A stretch of DNA of 64,000 nucleotides, from NCBI RefSeq assembly GCF_021559775.1, contig NZ_CP056047.1:3245501-3309500 (forward strand), written 5' to 3'. Of this stretch, positions 46,549-56,259 are shown piece after piece; within the stretch, counting starts at the first letter, position 1; each line of letters begins with the position of its first letter. The position numbers and the translations under genes were made by a program. This DNA is from Gillisella vitis (lineage in GTDB: Bacteria > Pseudomonadota > Alphaproteobacteria > Rhizobiales > Rhizobiaceae). The notes under the pieces were generated by a model. It was not told the origin of the DNA. It saw only the letters and a program-made list of their open reading frames with translations, and did not search any database.

Positions 46549-48030
46549 TTAAACCCGGCGTAAAAGGCAGGCATAAAAGCCATCCAGCCCGCCCGCATGG
46601 CTATCGCCGCCCGGTAACATAGCAGGCCCCGGTAACATAGCAGGTGTGGTGCGAAATTCGCCAAGCGGCGTGATCGCGTCTTCCAGCCCCGGCCAGTCGG
46701 CGACCTGCATCGCAACCCGCTCCAGTTCCGGATGATCGGCAAGAACCCGAGCCACAACATCCTCACCCTCCTGCGGATCGAGCGAGCAATTGGAAAATAC
46801 GATAGAGCCGCCCGGCGCCAGCAGCGTCACGGCGTGGCGCAGCAACCGTTCCTGCACGCCCGCCAGCTTGACGATATCCTGCGGACCCTTGGTATAAAAC
46901 ACGTCCGGGTGCCGACGCGTCGTGCCGGTGGAAGAACAGGGGGCATCCAGCAGCACGGCGTCAAAGCCCGGACGGTCGTCGTCCAGATTGAACTCCATCA
47001 GGTCACGGTGAACCAGTTCTGCTGAAAACCCCAGCCGTTGCAGGTTGCCATCCAGCCGCTTCAGCCGGTTGGCCGATTGCTCGACCGCCGTCACCACCGC
47101 GCCCGCGGCAGCCAATTGCGCCGTCTTGCCTCCGGGCGCGGCACAGAGGTCCACGGCCCGCTTGCCTTCAAGGGACCCGAACATCCGCACGGGAAGGGCA
47201 GCCGCCGCATCCTGGACCCACCAGGCGCCCTCTTCAAAGCCGGGAAGCGCAGAGACGGCACCGGCAAAGCTTGCCAGCCGGATGCTGCCGGTCGGCAACA
47301 CCACACCGTTGAGCTTTTCGGCCCAAACGGCCGGATCGGCCTTGACGGTCAGGTCGATGGCAGCCGGGGTCAATTGGGCCTGCGCGATCCGCCGCGCTTC
47401 CTCCTCCCCATAGACTGCGATCAGCCGTTCAAAGAACCAGTCAGGCATGCAGATAACATCTTCGACATCCGCCAAGAGTGCCTGTTTTTCACGGCCCAGC
47501 CTGCGCAAAACGGCATTGACCAGCTTGGCAAACCGGCGGCTGCGCGGATCGCGATTGGCCTGTTCGACGGCAAGATCGACGGCGGAATGATCGGGGACAT
47601 CGAGATAGACCATTTGCGCGGCGGCAACGATCAGCGAATGATAGAGCGCACGCGCACCGTCAGGCAAAGGCGCATCCAGCAACCGAGCCAGCATGGCCTC
47701 GATGCGGGGCAGAAAGCGTAAGGAGGTGTTGAGAATGGCGCGCACCAGACCACGATCGGCCTCCGACAGGGCGGCATAGGCCGGATTGCCATGGTCGCCA
47801 TCCATCATGCCATCCAGCGAGGTCTTGCGGTCGATCACCGCCGCCAGCAGGCGGCTCGCGGCCATGCGCGCTTCCAACCCTGGCTTGTCGTCATGCGCCG
47901 GTCGGCGTGGTCTATCGGATTTTTGCCTGGATTGGCCATCGTGTTTGCCAGGGGTCCCCAGGCTGGACTCCCGATGGCTGGAAGATGGTGTATCGGTTGG
48001 AGGTTTGCCGCGTCTTTCGTTCAATTCCAT
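46549..48030 (-). CDS. rsmB: 16S rRNA m5C methyltransferase, RsmB type
   Basis: SAM-dependent cytosine-C5 rRNA methyltransferase of 493 aa. Residues 1-55 are a charged, low-complexity extension ([18 protein letters not shown]). A NusB-like RNA-binding domain follows (about 56-200, [22 protein letters not shown]). The Rossmann domain has [15 protein letters not shown], motif [17 protein letters not shown] and the nucleophile in [12 protein letters not shown]. The ATG overlaps the htpX end by 10 bases. Near the C-terminus a PAMLPG hexapeptide is exactly duplicated, caused by an 18-bp tandem repeat in the DNA. Confidence 0.93.
   Translation of the reverse strand: MELNERRGKPPTDTPSSSHRESSLGTPGKHDGQSRQKSDRPRRPAHDDKPGLEARMAASRLLAAVIDRKTSLDGMMDGDHGNPAYAALSEADRGLVRAILNTSLRFLPRIEAMLARLLDAPLPDGARALYHSLIVAAAQMVYLDVPDHSAVDLAVEQANRDPRSRRFAKLVNAVLRRLGREKQALLADVEDVICMPDWFFERLIAVYGEEEARRIAQAQLTPAAIDLTVKADPAVWAEKLNGVVLPTGSIRLASFAGAVSALPGFEEGAWWVQDAAAALPVRMFGSLEGKRAVDLCAAPGGKTAQLAAAGAVVTAVEQSANRLKRLDGNLQRLGFSAELVHRDLMEFNLDDDRPGFDAVLLDAPCSSTGTTRRHPDVFYTKGPQDIVKLAGVQERLLRHAVTLLAPGGSIVFSNCSLDPQEGEDVVARVLADHPELERVAMQVADWPGLEDAITPLGEFRTTPAMLPGPAMLPGGDSHAGGLDGFYACLLRRV
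46611..46644. repeat. In-frame tandem duplication within rsmB
   Basis: CCGGTAACATAGCAGG occurs twice, 18 bp apart, with CC between. It adds six residues (PAMLPG twice) near the RsmB C-terminus without shifting the frame. Confidence 0.9.
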
Positions 48031-49049
48031 GGTCCCTTCGGGGCGTCATTATCCGTGCCGCGCCGCCCGATTTTGGGAACGGAGCGCGTGCTTGCGCCTC
48101 CCTTAACACCCCAGGGATCATCCGTCGATCTTTCCGCACTGCTGCCCCAGGGGCCTGAAGCAGCAGGCTTGCTATGCTGCGGGCGGTAGACATTTTGCTG
48201 ACGCGCGCCCATCTCCTGCGCCAAGGCTTGCAGCGCTGCAATCCGGTTGCCGGTATCGGGATGGGTGGAAAACAGGCTGTCCATCTTCTGGCCCGACAAC
48301 GGATTGATAATGAACATATGGGCGGTGGCCGGATTGCGCTCGGCCTGATAATTGGGCTGATGCGCCCCGGCGATCTTGGCCAGTGCCGAGGCCAGCCACA
48401 GCGGATTGCCACAGATTTCCGCACCACGCCGGTCAGCGGCATATTCGCGGGTTCGGCTGATGGCCATCTGCACCAGCATGGCGGCAAAGGGCGCGACAAT
48501 CATCGCCACGAGCGGACCGATAATGCCACCGCCATTGCCGTTTTCGTCGCGGCGACCGCCGAAGAAGAAGGCAAAATTGCCCAGCATCGAAATCGCCCCG
48601 GCCAGCGTCGCGGTGATCGTCATGGTCAGCGTGTCCCGGTGCTCGACATGGGCAAGCTCATGGGCCATGACGCCCGCCACTTCTTCCGGCGTCAACGCCT
48701 GCAACAGGCCGGTCGAGGCGGCCACCGCAGCGTTTTGCGGATTGCGGCCCGTGGCAAAGGCATTGGGCTGCGGATTGTCGAAAATATAGACCTTGGGCAT
48801 CGGCAGACCGGCATTTTGGGTGAGACCACGAACGATCTCATAAAATTCCGGCGCATTGCGCGGATCAACCTCCTGGGCTTGATAGGCCGACAACACCATT
48901 CGGTCGGAATTCCAATAGGAAAACAGGTTCATCGCCCCAGCGATGACCAGCGCGATCATCATCCCGCCCTTGCCGCCGATCAGGAAGCCGACGCCCATGA
49001 ACAGGGCTGTCATGAAAGCCAGAAGCATGGCGGTGCGCATGATATTCAT
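48021..49049 (-). CDS. htpX: Membrane protease HtpX
   Basis: Inner-membrane zinc endopeptidase of 342 aa that degrades misfolded membrane proteins. Two N-terminal helices ([36 protein letters not shown]) precede the zinc motif [16 protein letters not shown]. Two more hydrophobic segments follow, and the third ligand lies in [15 protein letters not shown]. The C-terminal 60 residues are a Ser/Pro-rich cytoplasmic tail typical of rhizobial HtpX. I chose ATG 49049 because GGAGG lies five bases upstream; the open frame extends 25 codons further. It is cotranscribed with rsmB. Confidence 0.95.
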   Translation of the reverse strand: MNIMRTAMLLAFMTALFMGVGFLIGGKGGMMIALVIAGAMNLFSYWNSDRMVLSAYQAQEVDPRNAPEFYEIVRGLTQNAGLPMPKVYIFDNPQPNAFATGRNPQNAAVAASTGLLQALTPEEVAGVMAHELAHVEHRDTLTMTITATLAGAISMLGNFAFFFGGRRDENGNGGGIIGPLVAMIVAPFAAMLVQMAISRTREYAADRRGAEICGNPLWLASALAKIAGAHQPNYQAERNPATAHMFIINPLSGQKMDSLFSTHPDTGNRIAALQALAQEMGARQQNVYRPQHSKPAASGPWGSSAERSTDDPWGVKGGASTRSVPKIGRRGTDNDAPKGPWN

Positions 49050-49158
49050 CGGGTCCTCCAAAAGGGTCCGGCAACGGAGAGGGTTTTCCAGCTCGCTGCG
49101 ATGTCCTACATATGTAAAGACCATCGATCATTTTCAATTGCTACAGGATGGATGCCGA

Positions 49159-49389
49159 ATGGACGAGCACCAGAACGACCGACAAGACCCCGGCACGGCA
49201 AACAGTGACGGCACCGACGCCGCACTGAAAACGCTGTCGCCTGCCGCAGCCCGCGCGCTGGCCGAAGCCGAGGAGCGGCGCAAGGCCGAGCAGGCCCAAA
49301 AACCGGCGCCGGAAGTCGGCGGACGCGGCGGCGCGGACCCGGCCCGGTTTGGTGATTGGGAAATCAACGGCCGCGCCATCGATTTCTAG
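49159..49389 (+). CDS. DUF1674 protein (SDHAF4-like succinate dehydrogenase assembly factor)
   Basis: A 76-residue soluble protein. The N-terminal 45 residues are Ala/Glu-rich and helical. The diagnostic C-terminal motif GGRGGADPARFGDWEINGRAIDF matches the DUF1674 family. The mitochondrial member SDHAF4 helps flavinylated SdhA assemble; the same role is inferred here. AGGATGG precedes ATG 49159. It is divergent from htpX. Confidence 0.88.
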   Translation: MDEHQNDRQDPGTANSDGTDAALKTLSPAAARALAEAEERRKAEQAQKPAPEVGGRGGADPARFGDWEINGRAIDF

Positions 49390-49583
49390 TGGTCCGATTC
49401 CGACATTTGATCCTCGAGGGTGCAGCAAGGGGGAATCAAATGTCAAATTCATTCCACGAGTGCGTTTGCTCCAAGCGTGCGATCCTGCCACCACTCACAT
49501 CTTTGTGAAACAATTATTTCATGAAACATTTTGCCATAGTCTGCGTTTATCGAGCGGAACTTAGGAAGTGTCAGAGGTAGACT

Positions 49584-49811
49584 ATGAAGAAAATTGTTCT
49601 TGCTACGGCGTTTGCATTGACGACGATTATCGCCAATATCGTCCCTGCTCAGGCGCAATCGCCGAGAATGCCCCCACCGGACGATGATCGTCGTGGTCCG
49701 CCTCACCATATGCAGCGCCCGCCGCCACCGCCGCCGCATTGCAAGGTTCGCAAAGTCGTGCGCTGGCACCATGGCGAAAAAATCGTCAAGAGGGTGCGGG
49801 TCTGCCGTTAA
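49584..49811 (+). CDS. Small secreted Pro/His-rich protein
   Basis: A 75-residue protein with a clear signal peptide (MKKIVLATAFALTTIIANIVPAQAQ, cleavage after AQA). A Pro-rich segment with PPHHMQRPPPPPPH follows, then the ending CKVRKVVRWHHGEKIVKRVRVCR with two Cys flanking a basic core. AGAGGTAGACT lies before the ATG. Similar short exported RxVVRWHHG proteins occur in rhizobia, as I recall; function is unknown. The paired Cys and clustered His could bind metal, which is a guess. Confidence 0.78.
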   Translation: MKKIVLATAFALTTIIANIVPAQAQSPRMPPPDDDRRGPPHHMQRPPPPPPHCKVRKVVRWHHGEKIVKRVRVCR

Positions 49812-49892
49812 TGATGAAAGATAAAGGCTGGCTGTAGCTGCTGAAATCCTACGGGATCGAGCGCAGAATTTACACGGGCTCTACACTGCCAT

Positions 49893-49929
49893 GGGCCATG
49901 CGTGATGACACGCATGGCCCATTATTTTG
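49893..49929 (+). terminator. Terminator after the small secreted protein gene
   Basis: Perfect 12-bp arms GGGCCATGCGTG / CACGCATGGCCC with loop ATGA, then ATTATTTTG. Because the stem is nearly symmetrical it could also work in the other direction. Confidence 0.82.
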
Positions 49930-49970
49930 AGGCCTGCGCGTGGATATTACACGCAGGCCTTATTTTTATT
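49930..49970 (+). terminator. Second tandem terminator
   Basis: AGGCCTGCGCGTG / CACGCAGGCCT with a two-base bulge and a short loop, followed by TATTTTTATT. Back to back with the preceding hairpin; the 110 bp from here to the next gene shows only a probable promoter region. Confidence 0.78.
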
Positions 49971-50120
49971 GAAACACCTGTCCTTTTCGCCCAACCGTAA
50001 ATCGGTTAGTTTGGTTTGTCGCTTGAGACATTCCGAAAGCGTCCGGGGAAAAGAGAGCCCTTCCCGCACCCGATAAAAACAGCGGCAGGGCAAACATGCA
50101 GAGGCACGATAAAGAGAGCG

Positions 50121-51629
50121 ATGACATCCCACTCCTTCGCATCCGGGCCTCTGGCCGCTAGAGCAATGTGGTGCGGGACAATCGCAATCATTTGGGTCAG
50201 CGCTCTTTCCTCTGCCACAGCCCAGCAATTGCCAGCACCCGCCCCGGAGAATCCGGCCTCGACACCGCCTGCCATTAGCCAGCAGGGTGCCGGGAAACCG
50301 GACATCAACGTGGCACCGGCTGCAAATGGCGATACGCCCGCGCCGGGCAATCCTGCTACTCCCGTCCCCGACGATCCCGCCGGGGCCTTGCGGGCCAAGC
50401 GCGAGGATGTTTCCCGTCAGTTGCAGGATCTGTCGCAATCCATGCAGCTTTCCTCGGAAAAATCCGAGGAGTTGCGCAAGAGCATCGACGCGCTGGACAA
50501 GAGCAGCACCAGCCTGCGCCAGGCGCTGATCGATTCTGCCGCACGACGCAAGGATCTGGAGCAAAAGATCGCCGATGGCGAAAAGAAGCTGGCGGACTAC
50601 GGTGTCCGCCAAGACGTCATTCATAAGTCCTTCCGGGCGCGGCGCGCCGTGTTGGCCGAGGTGCTGGGTGCACTGGAGCGCATGGGCCGCAATCCGCCGC
50701 CAGCTCTGCTGGTCACGCCGGAAGATGCCTTGGGAGCGGTGCGCACCGCCATTCTGCTGGGCGCTGTCGTGCCTGGCATGCGCAAGGAAACCGAGAAGCT
50801 CGCCAGTGACTTGCAGGAACTGACCAACCTGCGCAAGGCAAGCATCGATGAGCGCGAAAACATGGTCGCCAGCCTGAAGAGCCGCCAGGAAGAAGAAGCC
50901 CGCATGGACATGCTTCTGGCTGAAAACGCCCGCCTGAGCCAACAGAATAACGCCCAATTGCAAGAAGAACTGGCGCGCTCGCAGGAGCTTGCGCAGAAAT
51001 CCTCATCGCTCCAGGGCCTGATCGGCAGCCTGGAAAACGAAATTGCCTCTGTGCGGCAGGCTACCGACCAGGCAAAGCTGGAAGAGGAAAAGCGCCGTCA
51101 GATGACCGATGCGCAACGGGATCAGGCCCGCCTTCAGGCCCAGACTACGCCGCCCGATAAAAACCGTATTGCCCCGGCATTTTCCTTTGAAGAGCTGAAA
51201 GCGAAGCTGGAACTTCCGGCTGTGGGCGATGTATTGCGGCAATTCGGCGATCCCGACGGCACCGGTCACGAGGCCAAGGGGATCGTTCTTGCCACCGCGC
51301 CGGCAGCCGTGGTGATTGCGCCCGCCGACGGCACGGTGGTGTATGCGGGACAGTTCCGCAGTTACGGGAAAATGGCCATCCTCAACACAGGCAACGGATA
51401 TCACATAGTTTTGTCCGGCATGGACCGTGTCAACGTGCATGCCGGACAATTCGTGCTGTCCGGCGAGCCGATTGGTGCTATGGGTGAAAAGAGAGTCGTC
51501 AGCGCAGCTGCTTTCGCGCTGGAAACAGATCGCCCAACCCTTTACATAGAATTCAGAAAAGACGGTAACTCGGTTGATTCCCGACCATGGTGGGCGAAGG
51601 ACGCCGGAAAGGTTCGCAATGATACGTAG
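50121..51629 (+). CDS. EnvC-like murein hydrolase activator (coiled coil + degenerate LytM domain)
   Basis: A 502-residue envelope protein. A membrane-targeting signal (about residues 10-40, ending SSATAQQ) and a Pro/Ala-rich linker precede a long coiled coil (about 95-370, rich in Gln/Glu/Lys). The C-terminal M23/LytM domain holds FGDPDGTGHEAKGIVLAT, VIAPADGTVVYAGQFRSYG and NGYHIVLSGMDRVNVHAGQ. The zinc ligands are incomplete: the usual HxGxD is HEAKG here, as in EnvC and NlpD, so it should activate amidases rather than cut murein. ATG 50121 follows AAAGAGAGCG. It overlaps ctpA by 11 bases. Confidence 0.9.
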   Translation: MTSHSFASGPLAARAMWCGTIAIIWVSALSSATAQQLPAPAPENPASTPPAISQQGAGKPDINVAPAANGDTPAPGNPATPVPDDPAGALRAKREDVSRQLQDLSQSMQLSSEKSEELRKSIDALDKSSTSLRQALIDSAARRKDLEQKIADGEKKLADYGVRQDVIHKSFRARRAVLAEVLGALERMGRNPPPALLVTPEDALGAVRTAILLGAVVPGMRKETEKLASDLQELTNLRKASIDERENMVASLKSRQEEEARMDMLLAENARLSQQNNAQLQEELARSQELAQKSSSLQGLIGSLENEIASVRQATDQAKLEEEKRRQMTDAQRDQARLQAQTTPPDKNRIAPAFSFEELKAKLELPAVGDVLRQFGDPDGTGHEAKGIVLATAPAAVVIAPADGTVVYAGQFRSYGKMAILNTGNGYHIVLSGMDRVNVHAGQFVLSGEPIGAMGEKRVVSAAAFALETDRPTLYIEFRKDGNSVDSRPWWAKDAGKVRNDT

Positions 51630-52953
51630 GGCTTCTATAATGCTGGTTGGCGCGCTGATGGGCGCGACGGCGATGAGCGTTGTTTATTCGGCTGGCGTTC
51701 CTGCCCAGGCGGCAGGCAATTCCACTTACAAGGAACTGGCGATTTTTGGAGACGTGTTCGAGCGTGTCCGCGCTCAGTATGTCACGCCTCCTGACGAGAA
51801 AAAGCTGGTCGAAGCCGCCATCAATGGCATGTTGAGCTCTCTCGATCCCCATTCCAGCTACATGAACGCCCAGGAAGCGGCGGACATGCAGACCCAGACC
51901 AAGGGTGAATTTGGTGGCATCGGTATCGAAGTGACGATGGAAAACGACCTGGTTAAGGTCATCGCGCCTATCGATGACACACCCGGCGCCAAGGCCGGCA
52001 TTCTGGCTGGCGACATGATCTCCGAGATCAATGGCACCCCCGTGCGCGGCATGCAGCTGAATGACGCTGTTGAAAAGATGCGCGGCGCGGTCAATACCCC
52101 GATCAAGCTGACCATTTTGCGCAAGGGTGCTGACAAGCCGATCGAGATGAGCGTCATGCGCGAAATCATCCCGATCCGCGCCGTCAAGTCTCGCGTCGAT
52201 GGCGATGTCGGCTATGTCAGGGTGATTTCCTTCACCGAAAAGACCTATGACGACCTGGAAGCCGCGATCAACAAGATCAAGAAGGAAGTGCCAGCCGATA
52301 AGCTGAAGGGCTTCGTTCTCGACCTGCGCCTCAATCCGGGCGGTCTGCTCGATCAGGCGATTTACGTCTCCGACGCCTTCCTGCAGAAGGGCGAAATCGT
52401 CTCCACCCGCTCGCGCGATCCGGAAGATACCCGCCGCTTCAATGCCACCGCTGGCGATCTGACCGATGGCAAGCCGCTGATCGTGCTGGTCAATGGTGGT
52501 TCGGCCTCGGCATCTGAAATCGTCGCTGGCGCGCTTCAGGATCTGAAGCGGGCAACAGTGGTCGGCACCCGCAGCTTCGGCAAGGGTTCCGTGCAGACCA
52601 TCATCCCGATGGGCGACAAGGGCGCGCTGCGCCTGACGACGGCGCTCTATTACACGCCATCAGGCAAGTCGATCCAGGGGACTGGCATCCATCCTGATAT
52701 CAAGGTGGAAGAGCCGCTGCCCGCCGATCTGCAGGGCAAGCTGCGCACCGAGGGCGAATCCTCGCTGCCGGGCCATATCCAGGGCCAGAGCGAGACGGAA
52801 GAAGGCTCCGGCTCGGTTGCCTATGTGCCGCCGGATCCGAAGGATGACGTGCAGCTTAACTACGCACTCGACCTGCTGCGCGGCGCCAAGACAGACCCGT
52901 CCTTCCCGCCCGACCCAAGCAAGGCCGTGCTGGAAAGCGCCAAGAAGAAGTAA
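51619..52953 (+). CDS. ctpA: Carboxy-terminal processing protease (S41)
   Basis: Periplasmic serine protease of 444 aa. Residues 1-32 are a signal peptide (ending VPAQA). The PDZ domain spans about 85-165 (GEFGGIGIEVTMENDLVKVIAPIDDTPGAKAG). The protease domain has the catalytic Ser in NGGSASASEIVAGAL and Lys in GTRSFGKGSVQT. The ATG at 51619 lies inside the end of the EnvC-like gene with GAAAGG upstream, so the two are translationally coupled. Such CtpA proteins trim or degrade murein hydrolases in other bacteria, which fits the operon. A terminator follows. Confidence 0.95.
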   Translation: MIRRASIMLVGALMGATAMSVVYSAGVPAQAAGNSTYKELAIFGDVFERVRAQYVTPPDEKKLVEAAINGMLSSLDPHSSYMNAQEAADMQTQTKGEFGGIGIEVTMENDLVKVIAPIDDTPGAKAGILAGDMISEINGTPVRGMQLNDAVEKMRGAVNTPIKLTILRKGADKPIEMSVMREIIPIRAVKSRVDGDVGYVRVISFTEKTYDDLEAAINKIKKEVPADKLKGFVLDLRLNPGGLLDQAIYVSDAFLQKGEIVSTRSRDPEDTRRFNATAGDLTDGKPLIVLVNGGSASASEIVAGALQDLKRATVVGTRSFGKGSVQTIIPMGDKGALRLTTALYYTPSGKSIQGTGIHPDIKVEEPLPADLQGKLRTEGESSLPGHIQGQSETEEGSGSVAYVPPDPKDDVQLNYALDLLRGAKTDPSFPPDPSKAVLESAKKK

Positions 52954-52974
52954 GGATCGGTTGACGGTCCTCGA

Positions 52975-53003
52975 AATGCCGGCCTCATGGCCGGCATTTT
53001 TCG
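52975..53003 (+). terminator. Terminator after ctpA
   Basis: AATGCCGGCC / GGCCGGCATT with loop TCAT, followed by TTTCG. It separates ctpA from the deacetylase gene 90 bp downstream. Confidence 0.88.
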
Positions 53004-53094
53004 TTTACAGCGCCCTTCCCGTTGCACGCAGGCAAAGCTTGAACCGTATGGAAGGGAAAGGCATGGTCATCGACATGGCGAAGTGATTCGCGGC

Positions 53095-54327
53095 ATGGAG
53101 AGGACAGTCCAATCCAATGTGTCGAAGGACATGACATTGAGCGCTGATCTGCACGCAGCTTTGGGCCAGAACCGCAAGAAGCGCCGCACGGGCGGTCCGA
53201 AAATCTCTCCCTTCAAGGCACTGACAGCGTCAAGCTCGGTCGCTCTTCTCGGCCTGTCCGTTTACACAACACTCACGCCGCTTCCGCTGCGCAATCCGCT
53301 ACCGCTCGCCACCACCCCACCGGTGGCGGCTGCCGTCCCTGCCGAGGAGCCAGCCGCGAAAGCGCCTGGCCCGTCGCGCAGCATGGAAGCCCGCGCCCCG
53401 ACCTCTGGCGCTACAGTCGAGCGCTCGACCCTGCCGGACGGTTCGGTTGTCACCAAATATTCACCCGCCAGCCGGGACGGCTCCGGCCCGGCCCTGGTCA
53501 CCACTCCGCATGTGGGCCAGGACCCGCGTGTGGCGGCCACGCCCAATCCGGACCTTCTGGAAAACACTCCAGAAGGGCAAATCCCGGTGACGGGCCGCGA
53601 TGGACTTCGACCCGTCGAGCAATATGCACGGCCCTGGTCCGGCGCGCATGGAACGCGAGTGGCCATCGTCGTCAGCGGCCTCGGCCTCAGCCAAACCGGC
53701 ACGCAACGGGCGATCAAGCACCTGCCGGAACAAGTGACACTAGCCTTTGCCGCCAGCGGCAACAGCCTGTCGCGCTGGATGCAGGAGGCACGGCGCGGCG
53801 GCCATGAGATCCTGTTGCAGGTGCCGTTGGAGCCGGTTGGTTATCCGGCAAACGATCCGGGCCGAGGCACATTGCAGGTTGGGCGCGCTGCCACCGACAA
53901 TCTGCGTGACCTGCATAGGGCCATGGCCAGTATAACCAATTATACCGGGCTGATGAATTACATGGGCGGGCGCTTCTTGTCCGATAGCGGCGCGATGGAC
54001 CCTGTCATGCGTGATATTGCGGCGCGGGGCCTGCTGTTTCTCGATGACGGCTCCTCGGCAAGATCCCTGACAGCGACGTTTGCCAAGGCGATGAACATGC
54101 CGTTTTCCGTCGCCGATCTGCAATTGGACGACCAGATACAGGAACAGGCCATCCTGAAACGGCTGGACGAGCTGGAGCGGATTGCCCGGCGCAATGGCTC
54201 TGCCATCGGTGTTGCCTCGGCGTTTGATGAAAGCGTCAATGCCATTGCCAAATGGGCGGAAGGCGCCAAGGGGCGCGGCATCGAAATCGTCGGCGTTTCC
54301 GCCCTTGCCATGGAAGCGCAACAGTGA
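53095..54327 (+). CDS. Divergent polysaccharide deacetylase family protein
   Basis: A 410-residue protein with one N-terminal membrane anchor (about residues 35-60, ALTASSSVALLGLSVYTTL) and a Pro/Ala-rich linker. A C-terminal DUF610-type deacetylase-like domain follows (RVAIVVSGLGLSQTGTQRAIKHLPEQVTLAFAASG, EILLQVPLEPVGYP, GLMNYMGGRFLSDSGAM, LLFLDDGSSARS). Its true activity is unproven; periplasmic action on peptidoglycan or another polysaccharide is inferred from the operon. Start is uncertain between ATG 53095 and ATG 53131 (MTLSADLHAALGQNRKKR), which gives a normal positive-inside N-terminus. Confidence 0.88.
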   Translation: MERTVQSNVSKDMTLSADLHAALGQNRKKRRTGGPKISPFKALTASSSVALLGLSVYTTLTPLPLRNPLPLATTPPVAAAVPAEEPAAKAPGPSRSMEARAPTSGATVERSTLPDGSVVTKYSPASRDGSGPALVTTPHVGQDPRVAATPNPDLLENTPEGQIPVTGRDGLRPVEQYARPWSGAHGTRVAIVVSGLGLSQTGTQRAIKHLPEQVTLAFAASGNSLSRWMQEARRGGHEILLQVPLEPVGYPANDPGRGTLQVGRAATDNLRDLHRAMASITNYTGLMNYMGGRFLSDSGAMDPVMRDIAARGLLFLDDGSSARSLTATFAKAMNMPFSVADLQLDDQIQEQAILKRLDELERIARRNGSAIGVASAFDESVNAIAKWAEGAKGRGIEIVGVSALAMEAQQ

Positions 54328-54363
54328 TTTTTACAGTCACACAATACCCCCAATGAGGACACC

Positions 54364-54891
54364 ATGACCCAGACCACCGTCAAAGCCGAGGATCTGCCCT
54401 ATCGCCCCTGCGTCGGCATCATGGTGCTGAATGCGCAAGGACTGGTCTGGGCTGGCCGCCGCATTCCGCTGCTCAATTCCGAATATGATGGCTCGCCGCA
54501 GCTCTGGCAGATGCCGCAGGGCGGGATTGACCCGGGTGAAGACCCGAAAGAGGCGGCCTATCGCGAGCTTTACGAAGAAACCGGCATGAAAACCGTCACT
54601 CTGCTGGCTGAAGCGCCGAACTGGATCAATTACGACCTGCCGCCAGCCCTGATCGGCATCGGTCTGCGCGGCAAATTTCGCGGCCAGACGCAGCGTTGGT
54701 TTGCGTTTCGCTTCGAGGGCGACGAAAGCGAAATCCAGATCAATCCGCCGCCGACCAGCCAGCATGCCGAATTCGATGAATGGCACTGGAAGCCAATGGC
54801 GGAATTGCCGGACCTGATTGTGCCGTTCAAACGCGGTGTCTACGAACAGGTGGTCGCCGCCTTCCGGCATCTTTCCCCTGCCAATGCCTGA
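54364..54891 (+). CDS. rppH: RNA pyrophosphohydrolase (Nudix)
   Basis: Removes pyrophosphate from 5'-triphosphate RNA and starts mRNA decay; 175 aa. The Nudix box [23 protein letters not shown] is perfect. The flanking blocks [27 protein letters not shown], and [15 protein letters not shown] distinguish RppH from other Nudix enzymes. GAGGACACC precedes the ATG. Its stop is only six bases from the convergent ParA stop. Confidence 0.95.
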   Translation: MTQTTVKAEDLPYRPCVGIMVLNAQGLVWAGRRIPLLNSEYDGSPQLWQMPQGGIDPGEDPKEAAYRELYEETGMKTVTLLAEAPNWINYDLPPALIGIGLRGKFRGQTQRWFAFRFEGDESEIQINPPPTSQHAEFDEWHWKPMAELPDLIVPFKRGVYEQVVAAFRHLSPANA

Positions 54892-54897
54892 CGGTTA

Positions 54898-55656
54898 TCA
54901 GTAGGCGGCTCGCAACAGCGGCATTTCCATAAAGCCGCGATTGCCGTTATCGGCCCGGCTATTCGTCAGGTTATCGGCAACCGGCATGCGGATGGTCGGC
55001 ACCAGCATTTCCACCTCGTCGCAATAGCGCTCGGCATTGGCGATGGCCTTGTCGAGATTGCTGACCCGCTCCGGGTCCAGGCGGTGCAGGCTGGTGCGAT
55101 ATTCAAACATATCGCGATAGGCGGCGCGCTCGATGATCGGCGTCGCCAGAACCCGCACCGACCGTTCCGCCAGAAGCAGTTTGACGGCGCGAAGCGCGCG
55201 GGTGGTGACCAGCGAATTGACCCGTGACAGAACCACGGAATGGGGAATGCGAATATTGCCCTTGCTGTAGAGATATTGCAGCAGTTCGATCACCTGCGCG
55301 CCGCCCTGGGCATCCATGGCACTGCCCTGGATGGGGATCAGCACATGATCGGAAAGACCAAGCGCCGTCGCCAGCAAGGGTGATTGCGCGCCGGGCAGAT
55401 CGACGATCACATAATCGGAGCTGCCACGGTAAGCCTCGATGGTGCGTGCCAAGGCATTGACGGAGATATAGGTAGCGACACGCATATTGCCCGCATGACC
55501 GTCCGCGCCCTCAAACCAGCGGGAAATCCAGCGCTGCGGATCGGTATCGATCACCGAGACCCTATAACCCCGGCGCACCAGTTCCGTCGCAAGCAACAGA
55601 ACCGCCGTGGTCTTTCCGGCACCGCCCTTGGTATTGGCGAAGGTAATGATGGGCAT
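54898..55656 (-). CDS. ParA/VirC1-like P-loop ATPase, orphan
   Basis: A 252-residue deviant-Walker ATPase. KGGAGKTTAVLLLA (residues 10-23) carries the ParA signature lysine, and the other motifs are VSVIDTDPQ and VIVDLPGAQSPLLATAL. It resembles VirC1 of the Ti plasmid in length and in the start ITFANTKGGAGKTTAVLLLA. No parB-like gene or parS-like repeats lie beside it. VirC1 recruits the relaxosome at the cell pole; a chromosomal homologue could position some other complex. The last 25 residues are Asn/Arg-rich. GAGG precedes ATG 55656. Confidence 0.88.
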   Translation of the reverse strand: MPIITFANTKGGAGKTTAVLLLATELVRRGYRVSVIDTDPQRWISRWFEGADGHAGNMRVATYISVNALARTIEAYRGSSDYVIVDLPGAQSPLLATALGLSDHVLIPIQGSAMDAQGGAQVIELLQYLYSKGNIRIPHSVVLSRVNSLVTTRALRAVKLLLAERSVRVLATPIIERAAYRDMFEYRTSLHRLDPERVSNLDKAIANAERYCDEVEMLVPTIRMPVADNLTNSRADNGNRGFMEMPLLRAAY

Positions 55657-55932
55657 GAGAAACCTCGGTCAGCCGTAATGGAGCCAGGCATCGCTCCCCA
55701 AGGCCCAAACACATCGGGCAACCCATTCGCATCGGGCAGATCCATTGTGACGCGACATGGTTAACCGGAGGTTATTTATTAGACAAAATGCGACGACAGA
55801 CCGGAGCGCGCCAAGTTCGTTTCCAGCCATAAGCCCCTATCCTTTACGCACGCATCCTCGCCAAAAAACGTAAACCACTACCTTGCATAAGCAGATAGCT
55901 TGTTATATTCAAAATACAAAGCTGAGGTGCCC

Positions 55933-56259
55933 ATGACTGACTCGATCCAGGTTCAATTGCGGAAAGGTGCCCTCGACCTCTGCGTCCTGGCTGTGCTGTC
56001 TCACGGCGAAAGCTATGGCTATGAAATCGCCAGTACATTGGTCAGCGCCGTCGGCATGGGAGAAGGCACGATCTATCCGCTGATGCGTCGAATGCAGAAT
56101 GACGGATTGGTGGCCACCCGCATCGTTGAGTCCAGCAATGGGCCACCGCGCAAATATTATCGGCTCACGGAACAGGGCCGAACAATTTTCGAAGCTCATC
56201 GCCGCGACTGGCGCTCCTTTGCAAGCGCCGTCGATACACTTCTTGAGGATTTGCCATGA
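55933..56259 (+). CDS. PadR-family transcriptional regulator
   Basis: A 108-residue winged-helix regulator. The PadR N-terminus is clear: LRKGALDLCVLAVLSHGESYGYEIASTL, then MGEGTIYPLMRRMQNDGLVATR and GPPRKYYRLTEQGRTIFEAH. GAGG precedes ATG 55933. It overlaps the DUF1700 gene by four bases (ATGA), the usual PadR-HAAS pairing in which the regulator controls its own operon. Confidence 0.94.
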   Translation: MTDSIQVQLRKGALDLCVLAVLSHGESYGYEIASTLVSAVGMGEGTIYPLMRRMQNDGLVATRIVESSNGPPRKYYRLTEQGRTIFEAHRRDWRSFASAVDTLLEDLP

